A stretch of 64,000 nucleotides of DNA from Homoserinimonas sp. OAct 916 (GCF_003260275.1 NZ_QJHB01000002.1:186001-250000), one strand, 5' to 3'; shown: positions 9,491-18,996, numbered from the stretch's first letter. Program-made: numbers and translations. The notes: generated by a model not told the origin, from the sequence alone.

Positions 9491-11170
9491 ATGACCCTGA
9501 GCACGACAAAGCTGCGTTCATCCACCCTCTCCGCGCTTGCGCTCGGCGCCGGGATCGCGTTGATGACCGCGGGGTGTTCGGCTCAGACGTCGGGCGACGG
9601 CACGAGTTCGGCGCCGACCAGCGACGCAGGGCCGGTGGCTGGCGGCACCCTGGTCTACGCCTCGGGCGATGCCGAACCGACGTGCCTCGACCCGCATGTG
9701 GGCGGCAACTACCCGCAGGCTCTGATCAGCACGCAATACCTCGAGTCGCTGGTATCGAAGAACACGGCGGGCGAAATCATTCCGTGGCTGGCCACCACCT
9801 GGACCGAGGATGCGGACGGCCTCGGTTGGGAGTTCGCGCTGCGCGACGACGTGACATTCACCGACGGAACCCCGTTCGACGCCGCAGCCGTCGCCGCCAA
9901 CATCGCACACCTGAAAGACCCGAACACTGCATCCTCGACCGGCTACCTCGCCGTCGGTAAGGTGAAAGAGGTCGTCGCCGTCGACGACCACACGGTGCGC
10001 CTCGAACTGAGCACCCCCGACAGCGCCCTGCTCGACTCACTCTCGCAGCCCTGGGTGGCGATCGAGTCGCCAACTGCGTTGAAGCGCAGCCAGGAGGAGA
10101 ACTGCGCCAGCCCGGTCGGCACCGGCCCGTTCATCGTCGACACCTGGGTGAAACAGGACAAAGTGGCCCTGGTGCAGAACAAGGACTACAACTCCCCGCC
10201 CGCCGACGCCGGCCACACGGGTGCCGCCCTCATCGACCGCATCGAGTGGCGGTTCATTCCCGATTCCGCCTCGCGGTACGCTGCGTTGCAGGCCGGCCAG
10301 GTCGATGTGATCGACAATGCGCAGCCGGACACGATCGCGGCAGCAGCCGACAAGAACGGCATCGCCGAGTTGAACGCACCCCGCCCCGGCGCGGCCAACC
10401 GCATCGAGCTGAACTCCAGTAAGGCACCGTTCGACGATGTGAAAGTGCGTGAGGCATTCATTCGGGCCGCCATCGTCAACGACGGCATCAACAGCCTGTT
10501 CTTCGGCACGGCGGAACGCTCCTACTCACTTTTGTCCAGCGTTGAGGCGCTCGGGTTGAGCACCCCGGAGTATTTCGACACCGATCTGGCCCAGGCGAAC
10601 AATCTCTTGGATGCCGCCGGTTGGGCCGAGCACGATGCCGACGGCTACCGGGTCAAAGGCGGCGAGCGGCTCAGCCTCACGTTCCCCGTGAGCACCAACC
10701 AGTCGATTCCGGCCGAACAGTCATTGTTCCAGCAGATCCAGGCCACGGTGAAGGCGGCCGGTTTCGAGGTGGTCCTTGAGCCGATGGACCTGTCCAGCTG
10801 GTACGGGGCGCTGGCTGCGCACGAGTACAACCTGGTGAGCGCGCCGTACACGAAGGTCGGGCCTGACGTGTTGCGCATCCTGTACCACTCGGCGTCGATC
10901 ACGCCGGCGCCGAGCGGCTACTTCGCCAACCTCGCCCAGGTGAATGACCCCGAGGTCGACGCCCTGCTCGACGAGGCCAGCCAGGTGACCGATCCGGCGA
11001 AGCGAGCAGAGCTGTACGAGAACGCACAACGGCTCGTGCTGAGCCAGTTCTACGTGCTGCCGCTGTACGACCAGCAGAACCATTACCTGCACAGCACTGC
11101 GGTGCAGGGGCTGCGGGCGATGCCCACCGTGTCGACGCCCACCTTTTACGACGTGTGGCTAGACCGTTGA
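9491..11170 (+). CDS. Peptide/nickel-type ABC transporter substrate-binding lipoprotein
   Basis: Extracytoplasmic solute-binding protein of family 5 (SBP_bac_5). It has a lipoprotein signal peptide with lipobox LMTAGC, making Cys29 the lipidated residue. The mature part begins with GGTLVYASGDAEPTCLDPH and contains the family segments FALRDDVTFTDGTPFDA and GTGPFIVDTW. At 559 residues the length is normal. It is the first gene of a four-gene importer operon followed by two permeases and a fused ATPase. Ligands of this family include oligopeptides, nickel, opines and metallophores, and the sequence alone does not decide. A palindromic operator overlaps its promoter. Confidence 0.92.
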   Translation: MTLSTTKLRSSTLSALALGAGIALMTAGCSAQTSGDGTSSAPTSDAGPVAGGTLVYASGDAEPTCLDPHVGGNYPQALISTQYLESLVSKNTAGEIIPWLATTWTEDADGLGWEFALRDDVTFTDGTPFDAAAVAANIAHLKDPNTASSTGYLAVGKVKEVVAVDDHTVRLELSTPDSALLDSLSQPWVAIESPTALKRSQEENCASPVGTGPFIVDTWVKQDKVALVQNKDYNSPPADAGHTGAALIDRIEWRFIPDSASRYAALQAGQVDVIDNAQPDTIAAAADKNGIAELNAPRPGAANRIELNSSKAPFDDVKVREAFIRAAIVNDGINSLFFGTAERSYSLLSSVEALGLSTPEYFDTDLAQANNLLDAAGWAEHDADGYRVKGGERLSLTFPVSTNQSIPAEQSLFQQIQATVKAAGFEVVLEPMDLSSWYGALAAHEYNLVSAPYTKVGPDVLRILYHSASITPAPSGYFANLAQVNDPEVDALLDEASQVTDPAKRAELYENAQRLVLSQFYVLPLYDQQNHYLHSTAVQGLRAMPTVSTPTFYDVWLDR

Positions 11171-11229
11171 CTGCCTCTCCGGGCAGGGCACGACCCCGGC
11201 TCGCGTCGGCTCGCCGCGTCACCCCCCGT

Positions 11230-11299
11230 TTCGCGCCCGTTGGCACGCAGCGCGGGTGTTAGAACAGGCGCGAACCGCGCCAACTGGCGCGCGGCGAAG
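11230..11299 (-). repeat. Dispersed palindromic element, copy B, inside an ABC operon
   Basis: Read on the minus strand this copy runs CGCGCGCCAGTTGGC, then TTCGCGCCTGTTCTAACACC, then GCGTGCCAACGGGCGCG. The outer arms pair over about 12 bp with one mismatch, and TGTT/AACA forms an inner stem. It sits in the 154-base gap between the lipoprotein gene and the first permease gene, the position where REP elements lie in some transporter operons. It would form a stable hairpin in the mRNA. Confidence 0.75.
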
Positions 11300-11324
11300 A
11301 TCGAGGGCTGGCCGGGGGTGGCGG

Positions 11325-12251
11325 ATGCTGCGCTGGCTGGGGCTGCGGATCGCCGGGGGCGTGTTCGTGCTCTGGGCGGTGGCCACCTTGATCTTCTTCG
11401 CGCTGCGGCTGATCCCGGGTGACCCGGCCCAAGCAATCCTCGGGGGCCCGGGTTCACAGGCCTCCCCCGAGGCACTGGCCCAGGTGCGACTCGACTACGG
11501 CCTCGACCAACCGCTGGCCGCGCAGTATTTCGGTGCGCTCGGGCGGCTGCTGCGCGGCGACCTCGGCACGTCTTACGCACTCAAGACCGACGTCGGGGCG
11601 CTCATTCTCGACCAGTTCTGGGGAACGCTCGTCCTCACCCTGGCCGCCCTCGCCGCCGCGTGGATCTTCGCCCTCGGGCTCGCGCTGTGGACCACCCGTG
11701 GCGGCTGGCTGTCTGACCGGGTCGGCTCGGGGATGGAGATCATGGCGGCCGCCGTGCCGCACTTCTGGCTGGCCTCCGTGTTCATCATCGTGTTCTCCTC
11801 CTGGCTTGGCTGGCTACCGGCGATCAGTGTGCCCGGGCCGATCGGCCTGGTGCTGCCGGTGCTGACCCTGGCGATCCCCCTCGCCGGCTTCCTCGGGCAG
11901 GTGATGCGTGAGTCCTTGGCGGATGCCCTGGAATCCCCGTTCGCCCTCTCGGCACGGGCCAGGGGTGAGTCCGAGACCGGAGTTCGCTGGTACCACGGAA
12001 TCCGTCACGCCGCGCTGCCCGGCATCTCGCTCTCTGGCTGGGCGTTCGGGGCACTGCTCAGCGGCGCCGTGGTGGTGGAGACCGTATTCGCCCGGCCCGG
12101 CCTCGGCCGCACCCTGCTCAACGCGGTCACGATCCGCGACATCCCGGTCGTCACCGGAGTGGCCCTTGTCTCGGCCCTCGCCTTCATTCTGGTCACCGTG
12201 GTAACCGACCTGGTCGACCGAATCGCCGACCCTCGCCTCGGAACATCATGA
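11325..12251 (+). CDS. ABC transporter permease (DppB/OppB type)
   Basis: Inner-membrane permease of a peptide/nickel-type importer, 308 residues. It starts MLRWLGLRIAGGVFVLWAVATLIFFALRLIPGDPA, the standard N-terminal span and RLIPGDP motif of this family, and has about six spans. The frame continues upstream into the palindromic repeat to 11256, but that extension is not family-like, so ATG 11325 is chosen. The preceding ribosome-binding site is weak (GGGGGTGG). The EAA loop region is near ALSARARGESETGVRWYHGIRHAALPG. The stop overlaps the next ATG (ATGA). Confidence 0.92.
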   Translation: MLRWLGLRIAGGVFVLWAVATLIFFALRLIPGDPAQAILGGPGSQASPEALAQVRLDYGLDQPLAAQYFGALGRLLRGDLGTSYALKTDVGALILDQFWGTLVLTLAALAAAWIFALGLALWTTRGGWLSDRVGSGMEIMAAAVPHFWLASVFIIVFSSWLGWLPAISVPGPIGLVLPVLTLAIPLAGFLGQVMRESLADALESPFALSARARGESETGVRWYHGIRHAALPGISLSGWAFGALLSGAVVVETVFARPGLGRTLLNAVTIRDIPVVTGVALVSALAFILVTVVTDLVDRIADPRLGTS

Positions 12252-13060
12252 AGTCGAAGCTGCGCCCGGGTGAGATCGTGGCCATCGCCACTCTGGCGCT
12301 GCTCGCGGTCGCGGCGATCGCCCCCGGTCTGCTCAGCACCCTCGATCCGCTCGGGATCGACCCGGGCCAGGCGTTCCGCCCACCGTCGGCCGGGCACTGG
12401 TTCGGCACCGACGAGTCCGGCCGCGACATCTACACCCGGGTGATCCACGGTGCACGGGCCTCTCTCATCATCGGGGTGGTCGCCACCGTCATCGGGATCG
12501 GTCTGGCTCTGTTGCTCGGGGTCGCCGCCGGCATCGGGGGCCGCGGAACCGACTTCGCCCTCACCCGCGTGAGCGAGGTGCTGTTCGCGTTGCCCGGCCT
12601 GCTGCTGGCGCTCGTGTTCATCGCCATTGCGGGGCCCGGCATCGCCACGTCGACGATCGCCGTCGGCCTTGCGACAGCGCCGGGCTATGCCCGGATCATC
12701 CGCAGCCAGGTGCGCGCCATCCGCGGTGCGCCCTACGTCGAGGCGGCGATCGTGCTGGGGCGCGCACCGGGTCACCGATTGACACGGACCATCCTGCCGA
12801 ACGCGATCGCCCCGGTGTTCGTGCTCGCCACCCTCGGGGTGGGCCAGGCGATCGTCTGGGCCTCGTCGCTGAGCTACCTCGGGTTGGGTGCGGTACCGCC
12901 GGCCGCCGAGTGGGGCGCCATGCTCGCCGCCGGACGCACCTACATCGGCACCGCGTGGTGGATGACCGTGTTTCCGGGCATTGCGATCGTACTCGCCGCC
13001 GGGGCCGCAACGGCCCTTGGCCGCAGCCTGCAGAACCGAACCCGGCAGGTGAACAGGTGA
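12248..13060 (+). CDS. ABC transporter permease (DppC/OppC type)
   Basis: Second permease of the importer, 270 residues, with about six spans. The family pattern HWFGTDESGRDIYTRVIHGARASL is clear near residue 45, and the EAA loop appears as YVEAAIVLGRAPGHRLTRTILPNAI. It begins at an ATGA overlap with the first permease and ends in a GTGA overlap with the ATPase gene, so the three are tightly coupled. It forms the transmembrane pore with the upstream gene product. Confidence 0.93.
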   Translation: MKSKLRPGEIVAIATLALLAVAAIAPGLLSTLDPLGIDPGQAFRPPSAGHWFGTDESGRDIYTRVIHGARASLIIGVVATVIGIGLALLLGVAAGIGGRGTDFALTRVSEVLFALPGLLLALVFIAIAGPGIATSTIAVGLATAPGYARIIRSQVRAIRGAPYVEAAIVLGRAPGHRLTRTILPNAIAPVFVLATLGVGQAIVWASSLSYLGLGAVPPAAEWGAMLAAGRTYIGTAWWMTVFPGIAIVLAAGAATALGRSLQNRTRQVNR

Positions 13061-14745
13061 CCGACACCTCAGCCTCCATTCTCTCGCCCGCCGTAGCAAG
13101 GGGCACCCCGGTGCTCGACGTGCAGAACCTGCGGGTGCGGTTCGGCCGCGGCCCGCAGGTGGTCGACGGCATCTCGTTCGAGCTCACGGCCGGCGAGTGC
13201 CTCGGGATCGTCGGCGAGTCGGGTTCGGGCAAGTCGGTCACAGCCCGCTCATTGATCGGCCTCGCCGGCACAGGCGCACACGTCGAAACCGATCATCTGC
13301 GCCTCGGCGAGCGCTCCCTCGTGGGCCTCCGCCCGGCCACGTGGCGTGGCATACGGGGCCGGAAGATCGGGTTCATCCTGCAAGACGCCCTCTCCTCACT
13401 CGACCCGCTTCGCCCAGTGGGACGTGAGATCGCCGACGCCCTTCGCCTGCACACCCGCCTCTCCCCGGCGGCCCGCGGTGTGAGGGTGCAGGAGTTGCTC
13501 ACCGCCGTGGGGATGCCCGAGCCGCACCTGCGCGCCCGGCAGCGCTCCGGAGAACTGTCAGGAGGCCTGCGGCAACGGGCGTTGATCGCCTCGGCGATCG
13601 CGTTGAACCCACCCGTGCTGATCGCTGATGAGCCCACCACCGCTTTGGATGCCACGGTGCAGGCGCAAGTGCTCGAATTGCTCGCCCAGCTCACCGCGTC
13701 AGGGACGGGACTGCTCCTGATCAGCCACGACCTGGCCGTCGTGAAACAGCTCGCCGACCGTGTGGCGGTGATGCGTGCCGGCCGAATCGTCGAGACCGGG
13801 TCGACCGCCGAAATTCTCGAGGCACCGCAGCACGACTACACGCGCAGCCTCATCGCTGCTGTACCCACCGGTCGACCCCGCGGTGAGCGCCTGTCCGTGA
13901 GTTCGTCACCTGTCCTCCCAGCCACAACGGGCGCGCTCGGCACCCAGACACGCCCGCACGAACCGCCAGTCGCACCCGAACAGCACCCGGTGCTGGACGC
14001 CCAACGCCTCACCAAAGTGTTTCGCACCCCCGACCGCAGCCTGATGCGTGCCGTCGATGACGTCTCGCTCACCCTGCACCCCGGCCGAACCCTCGGGTTG
14101 GTCGGCGAATCCGGCTCGGGCAAGACCACAGTGGCCCGGCTCCTGCTCGCACTGGAGACGCCCGATCATGGCACCGTCACACTGCATGGCGAGCCGTGGA
14201 GTCCGCTGCCTGAAAGTGCACGCCGTCACCGTCGCCGTCAGATGGGTGCGATCTACCAGGATCCGTCGGCGTCGTTCGACCCGCGGCTCACAGTGGAACA
14301 GATCCTGACGGATGCGGCCGGCAACGGCAGCGGCGGAACGCGCCAGCACCGCACCCGGGTGGCAGAGCTGCTCGACTCGGTGGGGCTCGCCTCACGCACC
14401 CGCGACAGCCGCCCCGCACACCTGTCGGGCGGCCAGCGTCAGCGAGTCGCGATAGCGCGGGCCCTGGCGCCGAGGCCTGGGATCATCATCTGTGACGAAC
14501 CGGTGTCTGCGTTGGATGTGACGGTGCAGGCGCAGGTTCTCGACCTGCTGAACGACCTGCAGCAGGAGTTCGGCATCAGCTACCTGTTCATCTCGCACGA
14601 CCTCGGCGTGGTCGGCCACATGAGCGATTCACTTCTGGTGATGCGGGGCGGCCGCATCGTGGAGCGCGGCGACACCGAGGCAGTGTTCCGCTCCCCCGCC
14701 CACGAGTACACGAGCCGACTGCTCGCCGCCGCGCCTCGGCTCTGA
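13057..14745 (+). CDS. Fused two-domain ABC transporter ATPase (DppD-DppF type)
   Basis: One polypeptide carries both nucleotide-binding domains of the importer. Domain 1 has Walker A GESGSGKS, signature LSGGLRQRALIA and Walker B LIADEPTTALD. Domain 2 (from about residue 310) has GESGSGKTTVARLL, LSGGQRQRVAIARAL and IICDEPVSALD. The signature of domain 1 has Leu in place of the usual Gln after GG, a common change. The GTG start at 13057 overlaps the permease stop. The frame is open further upstream, but that part is antisense-like and overlaps the permease. The length of 562 residues is typical of such fusions. Confidence 0.94.
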   Translation: MTDTSASILSPAVARGTPVLDVQNLRVRFGRGPQVVDGISFELTAGECLGIVGESGSGKSVTARSLIGLAGTGAHVETDHLRLGERSLVGLRPATWRGIRGRKIGFILQDALSSLDPLRPVGREIADALRLHTRLSPAARGVRVQELLTAVGMPEPHLRARQRSGELSGGLRQRALIASAIALNPPVLIADEPTTALDATVQAQVLELLAQLTASGTGLLLISHDLAVVKQLADRVAVMRAGRIVETGSTAEILEAPQHDYTRSLIAAVPTGRPRGERLSVSSSPVLPATTGALGTQTRPHEPPVAPEQHPVLDAQRLTKVFRTPDRSLMRAVDDVSLTLHPGRTLGLVGESGSGKTTVARLLLALETPDHGTVTLHGEPWSPLPESARRHRRRQMGAIYQDPSASFDPRLTVEQILTDAAGNGSGGTRQHRTRVAELLDSVGLASRTRDSRPAHLSGGQRQRVAIARALAPRPGIIICDEPVSALDVTVQAQVLDLLNDLQQEFGISYLFISHDLGVVGHMSDSLLVMRGGRIVERGDTEAVFRSPAHEYTSRLLAAAPRL

Positions 14746-14826
14746 CGCCGACTCAAGACTGCAGCGTCGTCGCCGGGCCGCTGATCACCGATGCTGACGT
14801 GAGCGGGAACGAAGCGTCCCGGCCCC

Positions 14827-15126
14827 TTACCTGAGGCGTTCCACCTCGACGAACACAATCGTGCGCGACCCGTGGTTCCAGACCGAGTGCACCGCGCCGG
14901 CGGGCCTGCTGTAGCTCTCTCCCACCCGCAGAGTGGTCGGCGACGATTTTCCATCAGCACCGACCACATGCATGGTGTCGTCGACCAGCGGGATCACCAC
15001 ATAGTCGAACAGGTGCTCATGCTCCGGAATCGACTGGCCTGGACCGATCGTCCATTCCGTGACCCGGAACGTGCCGTCATCGATCTGCACATTACTCATT
15101 GCCGCCATTGCGTCGTCTGCAGTCAT
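14827..15126 (-). CDS. Small cupin-domain protein
   Basis: A 99-residue single-domain cupin. The metal-site motif 1 appears as PGQSIPEHEHLFDYVVIPLVDD and motif 2 as RPAGAVHSVWNHGSRTIVFVEVE, with His and Glu ligands present. Substrate and role are unknown. The frame is open to 15273, but the upstream part runs into the divergent TetR-family gene, so the ATG at 15126 (MTADDAMAAM) is preferred. A second ATG 18 bases later is possible. It is divergent from the TetR-family gene with a 61-base gap, so it is likely regulated by that protein. Confidence 0.75.
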   Translation of the reverse strand: MTADDAMAAMSNVQIDDGTFRVTEWTIGPGQSIPEHEHLFDYVVIPLVDDTMHVVGADGKSSPTTLRVGESYSRPAGAVHSVWNHGSRTIVFVEVERLR

Positions 15127-15147
15127 TGTCTCGCTCGCTTCCCGTGT

Positions 15148-15163
15148 GCACCGCCGCCGGTGC
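15148..15163. promoter_or_regulatory. Inverted repeat between cupin and TetR-family genes
   Basis: GCACCG at 15148-15153 and CGGTGC at 15158-15163 form a 6-bp inverted repeat with a 4-base spacer in the 61-base divergent gap. Its symmetry and position suit a TetR-family operator controlling both genes. Confidence 0.4.
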
Positions 15164-15187
15164 CCGTTGATGTGGAATGATGCCAGC

Positions 15188-15862
15188 ATGTCACACCCCG
15201 CATCCCCGGCGCCGCGCTCCGCCCCCGGCCGCCCCCGCTCCTCGTCGAAGGAGATGCTGGAGGATGCCGCCAACGAACTGTTCCTGGAGAACGGCTACGC
15301 GGGCACCACCATCGAGCAGATCACCACTCGGGCCGGGGTCAGCCGCAACACATTCTTCAACTACTTCCAGGCGAAGTCCGACGTGTTCTGGGTGCATGTC
15401 GATGATCGCCTTGCGACTCTTGACGACGCCCTGAACGGTATTCCCGATGAGATTCCGTTGATGAAGGCCCTGGCTGATGGCATCGCCGCACTCGGCCACC
15501 AGTTCGGCCCGTCCGAGGTTCCCTGGGCGCTCACCCAATACGACGTGATCGGCGACGTCGCAGAGTTGCAGGCGTCTGCGCTCAGCCGCGTGATGCGCAT
15601 CGCCCGGATCCTGGCCGAGTTCATCGCTTCCCGACTGACATCTGGCGCGGCCGAGGCGCAGAACCGAGCACAATCACTTGCCTACGCCGTGACCGGGGCC
15701 ATGATCGCGGGCGCTCAGGCGTGGGCGGCCGCCGGCACCGGCCGGGGATCGCTGGCGCCATTCCTCACCGCGGCGGTCGCCCCGATCTGTGCCGGTTTTC
15801 AGCACACCGGGCTCGAGCACGATGACACCGGCCCAGCGAGTCATGGTTCAGCAACCACCTAA
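15188..15862 (+). CDS. TetR-family transcriptional regulator
   Basis: A 224-residue one-component repressor. The N-terminal HTH is textbook: MLEDAANELFLENGYAGTTIE, then ITTRAGVSRNTFFNYFQAKSD (about residues 20-60). The C-terminal ligand and dimerisation domain is not assignable to a ligand class. The ATG at 15188 is chosen because it is followed directly by the basic, Pro-rich lead-in. The longer frame upstream overlaps the divergent cupin gene. The likely target is its own promoter and the cupin gene. Confidence 0.9.
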   Translation: MSHPASPAPRSAPGRPRSSSKEMLEDAANELFLENGYAGTTIEQITTRAGVSRNTFFNYFQAKSDVFWVHVDDRLATLDDALNGIPDEIPLMKALADGIAALGHQFGPSEVPWALTQYDVIGDVAELQASALSRVMRIARILAEFIASRLTSGAAEAQNRAQSLAYAVTGAMIAGAQAWAAAGTGRGSLAPFLTAAVAPICAGFQHTGLEHDDTGPASHGSATT

Positions 15863-15948
15863 CCCGCCTCCGATACGATGGGGTGCGAACGTACATTCAG
15901 GCACCTTTCGACCGACACGGTGCCGCCTATAGCGAACCGGAGTCTCCT

Positions 15949-18531
15949 GTGCCCTCATCCGAGCGTGTCCCTGCCAAGCCTGTCCTCGAAGGATTAGAAG
16001 CCAAATGGGGCGCCAGCTGGGAAGAGGCCGGCACCTATCGGTTCGACCGCACCGGCACCGACCGCGGCGGAGTCTTCTCGATCGACACTCCCCCGCCCAC
16101 CGCCTCCGGGTCGCTGCACATCGGGCACGTGTTCTCCTACACGCACACCGACGTGATCGCCCGCTTTCAGCGCATGATGGGCAAACGCGTGTTCTACCCG
16201 ATGGGCTGGGACGACAACGGGCTGCCCACCGAGCGCCGGGTGCAGAACTACTACGGGGTGCGTTGCGACCCGTCTCTGCCCTACGAGCCCGACTTCACCC
16301 CGCCGTTCGACGGCGGGGACAACGCCGCTTCGAAACCCGGCAACCAGCAGCCGATCTCGCGCCGCAACTTCATCCAGTTGTGCGAACAGCTCACCGTCGA
16401 GGACGAGAAACAGTTCGAGACGCTGTGGCGCACCCTCGGGCTCTCGGTCGACTGGAGCCAGAGCTACCGCACCATCGCCGACAATTCCATCCGGGTTTCC
16501 CAGCTTGCCTTCCTGCGAAACATCGCACGCGGCGAGGCGTACCAGGCGATGGCGCCCACCCTCTGGGATGTGACGTTCCGCACCGCCGTGGCCCAAGCCG
16601 AGCTCGAGGACCGGGAGCAGCCGGCCGCCTACCACCGCGTCACCTTCCATGGCGCATCTGGCCCGGTCGAGATCGAGACCACCCGCCCGGAACTGCTGCC
16701 TGCGTGTGTCGCGCTGGTCGCGCATCCCGATGACCAGCGCTACCAGAAGCTGTTCGGCACCACCGTTCGCACCCCAGTGTTCGACGTGGAGGTGCCGGTC
16801 GTTGCCCACCACCTGGCGCAGATCGACAAGGGAAGCGGAATCGCGATGATCTGCACCTTCGGCGATGTGACCGACGTCGTCTGGTGGCGGGAGCTCGATC
16901 TGCCCAACCGGGCCATCATGGGCTTCGACGGCCGCCTGATCAGTGAGGCCCCCGACGCGATCACATCTGACGCAGGACGCGCGGCTTATGCCGAATTGGC
17001 TGGCAAGACCGTGTTCTCCGCCAAACAGGCCGTTGTCGAGCTGCTCAAGGAATCGGGCGACCTCATCGGCGAGCCACGCCTGATCACCCACCAGGTGAAA
17101 TTTTTCGAGAAGGGCGAGCGCCCGCTGGAGATCGTCTCGACGCGCCAGTGGTACGTGAAGAACGGCGCCCGCGACGAAGCCCTTCGTGCCCGGCTGATCG
17201 AACTCGGCCAGGAGATGGACTGGCATCCGGAATTCATGCGCGTTCGCTACGAGAACTGGGTCGGTGGCCTCACCGGCGACTGGCTGATCTCCCGGCAGCG
17301 CTTTTTCGGTGTGCCGATTCCCGTCTGGTATGCCCTCGACTCCGACGGCAACCCGGTGTTCGACCAGCCGATCGTGCCGACCGAAGAGAGCCTCCCGGTC
17401 GACCCATCTTCCGATTCGGCTCCAGGCTTCGATGAGAGCCAGCGCGGGGTGCCCGGCGGTTTCGTCGGCGAGCATGACGTGATGGACACCTGGATGACCA
17501 GTTCGCTCACCCCGCAATTGGCGGGTGGCTGGCAGAGCGACGACGAGTTGTTCGACCTGGTCTTCCCCTATGACCTGCGGCCGCAGGGCCAGGACATCAT
17601 CCGCACCTGGCTGTTCTCAACCATGCTGCGCTCGAGTCTCGAGCTGGGCGTCAAGCCGTGGCACCACGCCGCGATCTCCGGTTTCATCGTCGACCCCGAC
17701 CGCAAGAAGATGTCCAAGTCGAAGGGCAACGTGGTCACCCCCGCCGACATCCTCGACCAGCATGGCTCCGACGCGGTGCGCTATTGGGCCGCGTCATCCC
17801 GGTTGGGCACCGATGCGGCCTTCGACCCGCAGAATCCCACCCAGATCAAAATCGGCCGCCGCCTGGCCATCAAGGTTCTGAACGCCTCCAAGTTCATCCT
17901 CGGTTTTGACGCAGACGCAGACGCCACCGTGACCGAGCCGCTCGACGTCAGCATGCTGAAGAACCTTGCCCGGGTGGTTGAGACCGCGACCACCGCGCTC
18001 GCCTCCTTCGACCACGCGAGGGCGCTCGAAGTGGCCGAGACCTTCTTCTGGACGTTCTGCGACGACTACCTCGAACTGGTCAAGGAGCGCGCCTACGCCA
18101 CCGGTGGCGAGGGCCAGGCATCGGCCGTGGCGGCACTTCGCCGAGCACTCTCAGCACTGCTGCGCCTGTTCGCACCGTACATCCCGTTCGCTGCCGAGGA
18201 GGCCTGGTCGTGGTTCAACGACGTGTCTGTGCACCAGGCCGCGTGGCCGGTTTTGACAGAGTTCGACGATGCCTCGAATGGTGACGAACACCTGCTCGAA
18301 TTGGCCGGGCGAGCCCTCATCGGCATCCGTGGGGCGAAGACCGATGCGAAGGCGTCGCAGAAGACCAGCGTCGAGTCTGCAGTGCTCACCGGTACCCCGG
18401 AACAGCTCACCGCGATAGAGCTGGTTGCGAACGACCTGAAGTCGGTCGGTAGGATTGACGAACTGCACTTCGAACAGGGTGCAGACTTGTCGGTTCGAGA
18501 CGTTGTGCTCACGCCGACAGACAACGAGTGA
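15949..18531 (+). CDS. valS: Valyl-tRNA synthetase
   Basis: Class I synthetase that charges tRNA-Val. HIGH is at about residues 56-59 (TASGSLHIGHVFSYTHTD) and KMSKS near 587-591 (DRKKMSKSKGNVVTP). The 860-residue form, with MGWDDNGLPTERRVQ, is the usual actinobacterial type. The start is GTG at 15949 with GGAG upstream; the frame is open to 15883 but without family similarity. No T-box is visible in the 86-base gap, unlike ileS. The GNAT gene follows after 9 bases and probably shares the transcript. Confidence 0.96.
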   Translation: MPSSERVPAKPVLEGLEAKWGASWEEAGTYRFDRTGTDRGGVFSIDTPPPTASGSLHIGHVFSYTHTDVIARFQRMMGKRVFYPMGWDDNGLPTERRVQNYYGVRCDPSLPYEPDFTPPFDGGDNAASKPGNQQPISRRNFIQLCEQLTVEDEKQFETLWRTLGLSVDWSQSYRTIADNSIRVSQLAFLRNIARGEAYQAMAPTLWDVTFRTAVAQAELEDREQPAAYHRVTFHGASGPVEIETTRPELLPACVALVAHPDDQRYQKLFGTTVRTPVFDVEVPVVAHHLAQIDKGSGIAMICTFGDVTDVVWWRELDLPNRAIMGFDGRLISEAPDAITSDAGRAAYAELAGKTVFSAKQAVVELLKESGDLIGEPRLITHQVKFFEKGERPLEIVSTRQWYVKNGARDEALRARLIELGQEMDWHPEFMRVRYENWVGGLTGDWLISRQRFFGVPIPVWYALDSDGNPVFDQPIVPTEESLPVDPSSDSAPGFDESQRGVPGGFVGEHDVMDTWMTSSLTPQLAGGWQSDDELFDLVFPYDLRPQGQDIIRTWLFSTMLRSSLELGVKPWHHAAISGFIVDPDRKKMSKSKGNVVTPADILDQHGSDAVRYWAASSRLGTDAAFDPQNPTQIKIGRRLAIKVLNASKFILGFDADADATVTEPLDVSMLKNLARVVETATTALASFDHARALEVAETFFWTFCDDYLELVKERAYATGGEGQASAVAALRRALSALLRLFAPYIPFAAEEAWSWFNDVSVHQAAWPVLTEFDDASNGDEHLLELAGRALIGIRGAKTDAKASQKTSVESAVLTGTPEQLTAIELVANDLKSVGRIDELHFEQGADLSVRDVVLTPTDNE

Positions 18532-18540
18532 GGGGCAACT

Positions 18541-18996
18541 ATGTCGATCAGTGTCAGACCCATTGCGGACGGTGATTTCTTCACCTGGCTGGATCTCTAC
18601 GCCGGCTACGGCTCGTTCTACGAGACAGAGATAACCGATATCAAGGCCCTGACGGTCTGGAGCTGGTTGGTCGACCCCAACCATGAGTTGAACGGCGCGG
18701 TTGCGGTCGACGATTCCGACGGCGGCAAGCTGGTCGGGCTCGCGCACTACCGGGAGTTCGCTCGCCCGCTGTCAAGCAGCCGCGGGCTGTATGTGGATGA
18801 TCTCTTCGTCGATCCGGATGCCCGTGGTAAGGGAGCGGGCGCCGCACTCCTCGACCATGTGAAGCAGGTCGCCACCGACCGGGGGCTGAGCGTGGTGCGC
18901 TGGATCACCGCGTCTGACAACGAGACCGCGATGAGTCTCTACGACCAGAAGGCACGCCGTACCGACTGGGTCACCTACGAACTCGACCCCGCATAG
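18541..18996 (+). CDS. GNAT-family N-acetyltransferase
   Basis: A 151-residue acyl-CoA-dependent acetyltransferase. The acetyl-CoA loop is seen in LYVDDLFVDPDARGKGAGAALLDHV (about residues 82-106, with the R-G-K-G-A-G pattern). The substrate is unknown; small GNATs near synthetases may act on amines or on tRNA synthetase by-products, but nothing here shows it. AGGGG precedes the ATG by a few bases. The stop overlaps the next start (TAGTG). Confidence 0.9.
   Translation: MSISVRPIADGDFFTWLDLYAGYGSFYETEITDIKALTVWSWLVDPNHELNGAVAVDDSDGGKLVGLAHYREFARPLSSSRGLYVDDLFVDPDARGKGAGAALLDHVKQVATDRGLSVVRWITASDNETAMSLYDQKARRTDWVTYELDPA

Noticed and set aside
12910-13056. Upstream extension of the fused ABC ATPase frame
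   Set aside because: The 49 extra codons overlap the permease gene in another frame and are not ATPase-like; GTG 13057 with its GTGA overlap is the natural start.
15863-15948. T-box or attenuator before valS
   Set aside because: No T-box sequence, specifier or terminator stem is present in this short gap.
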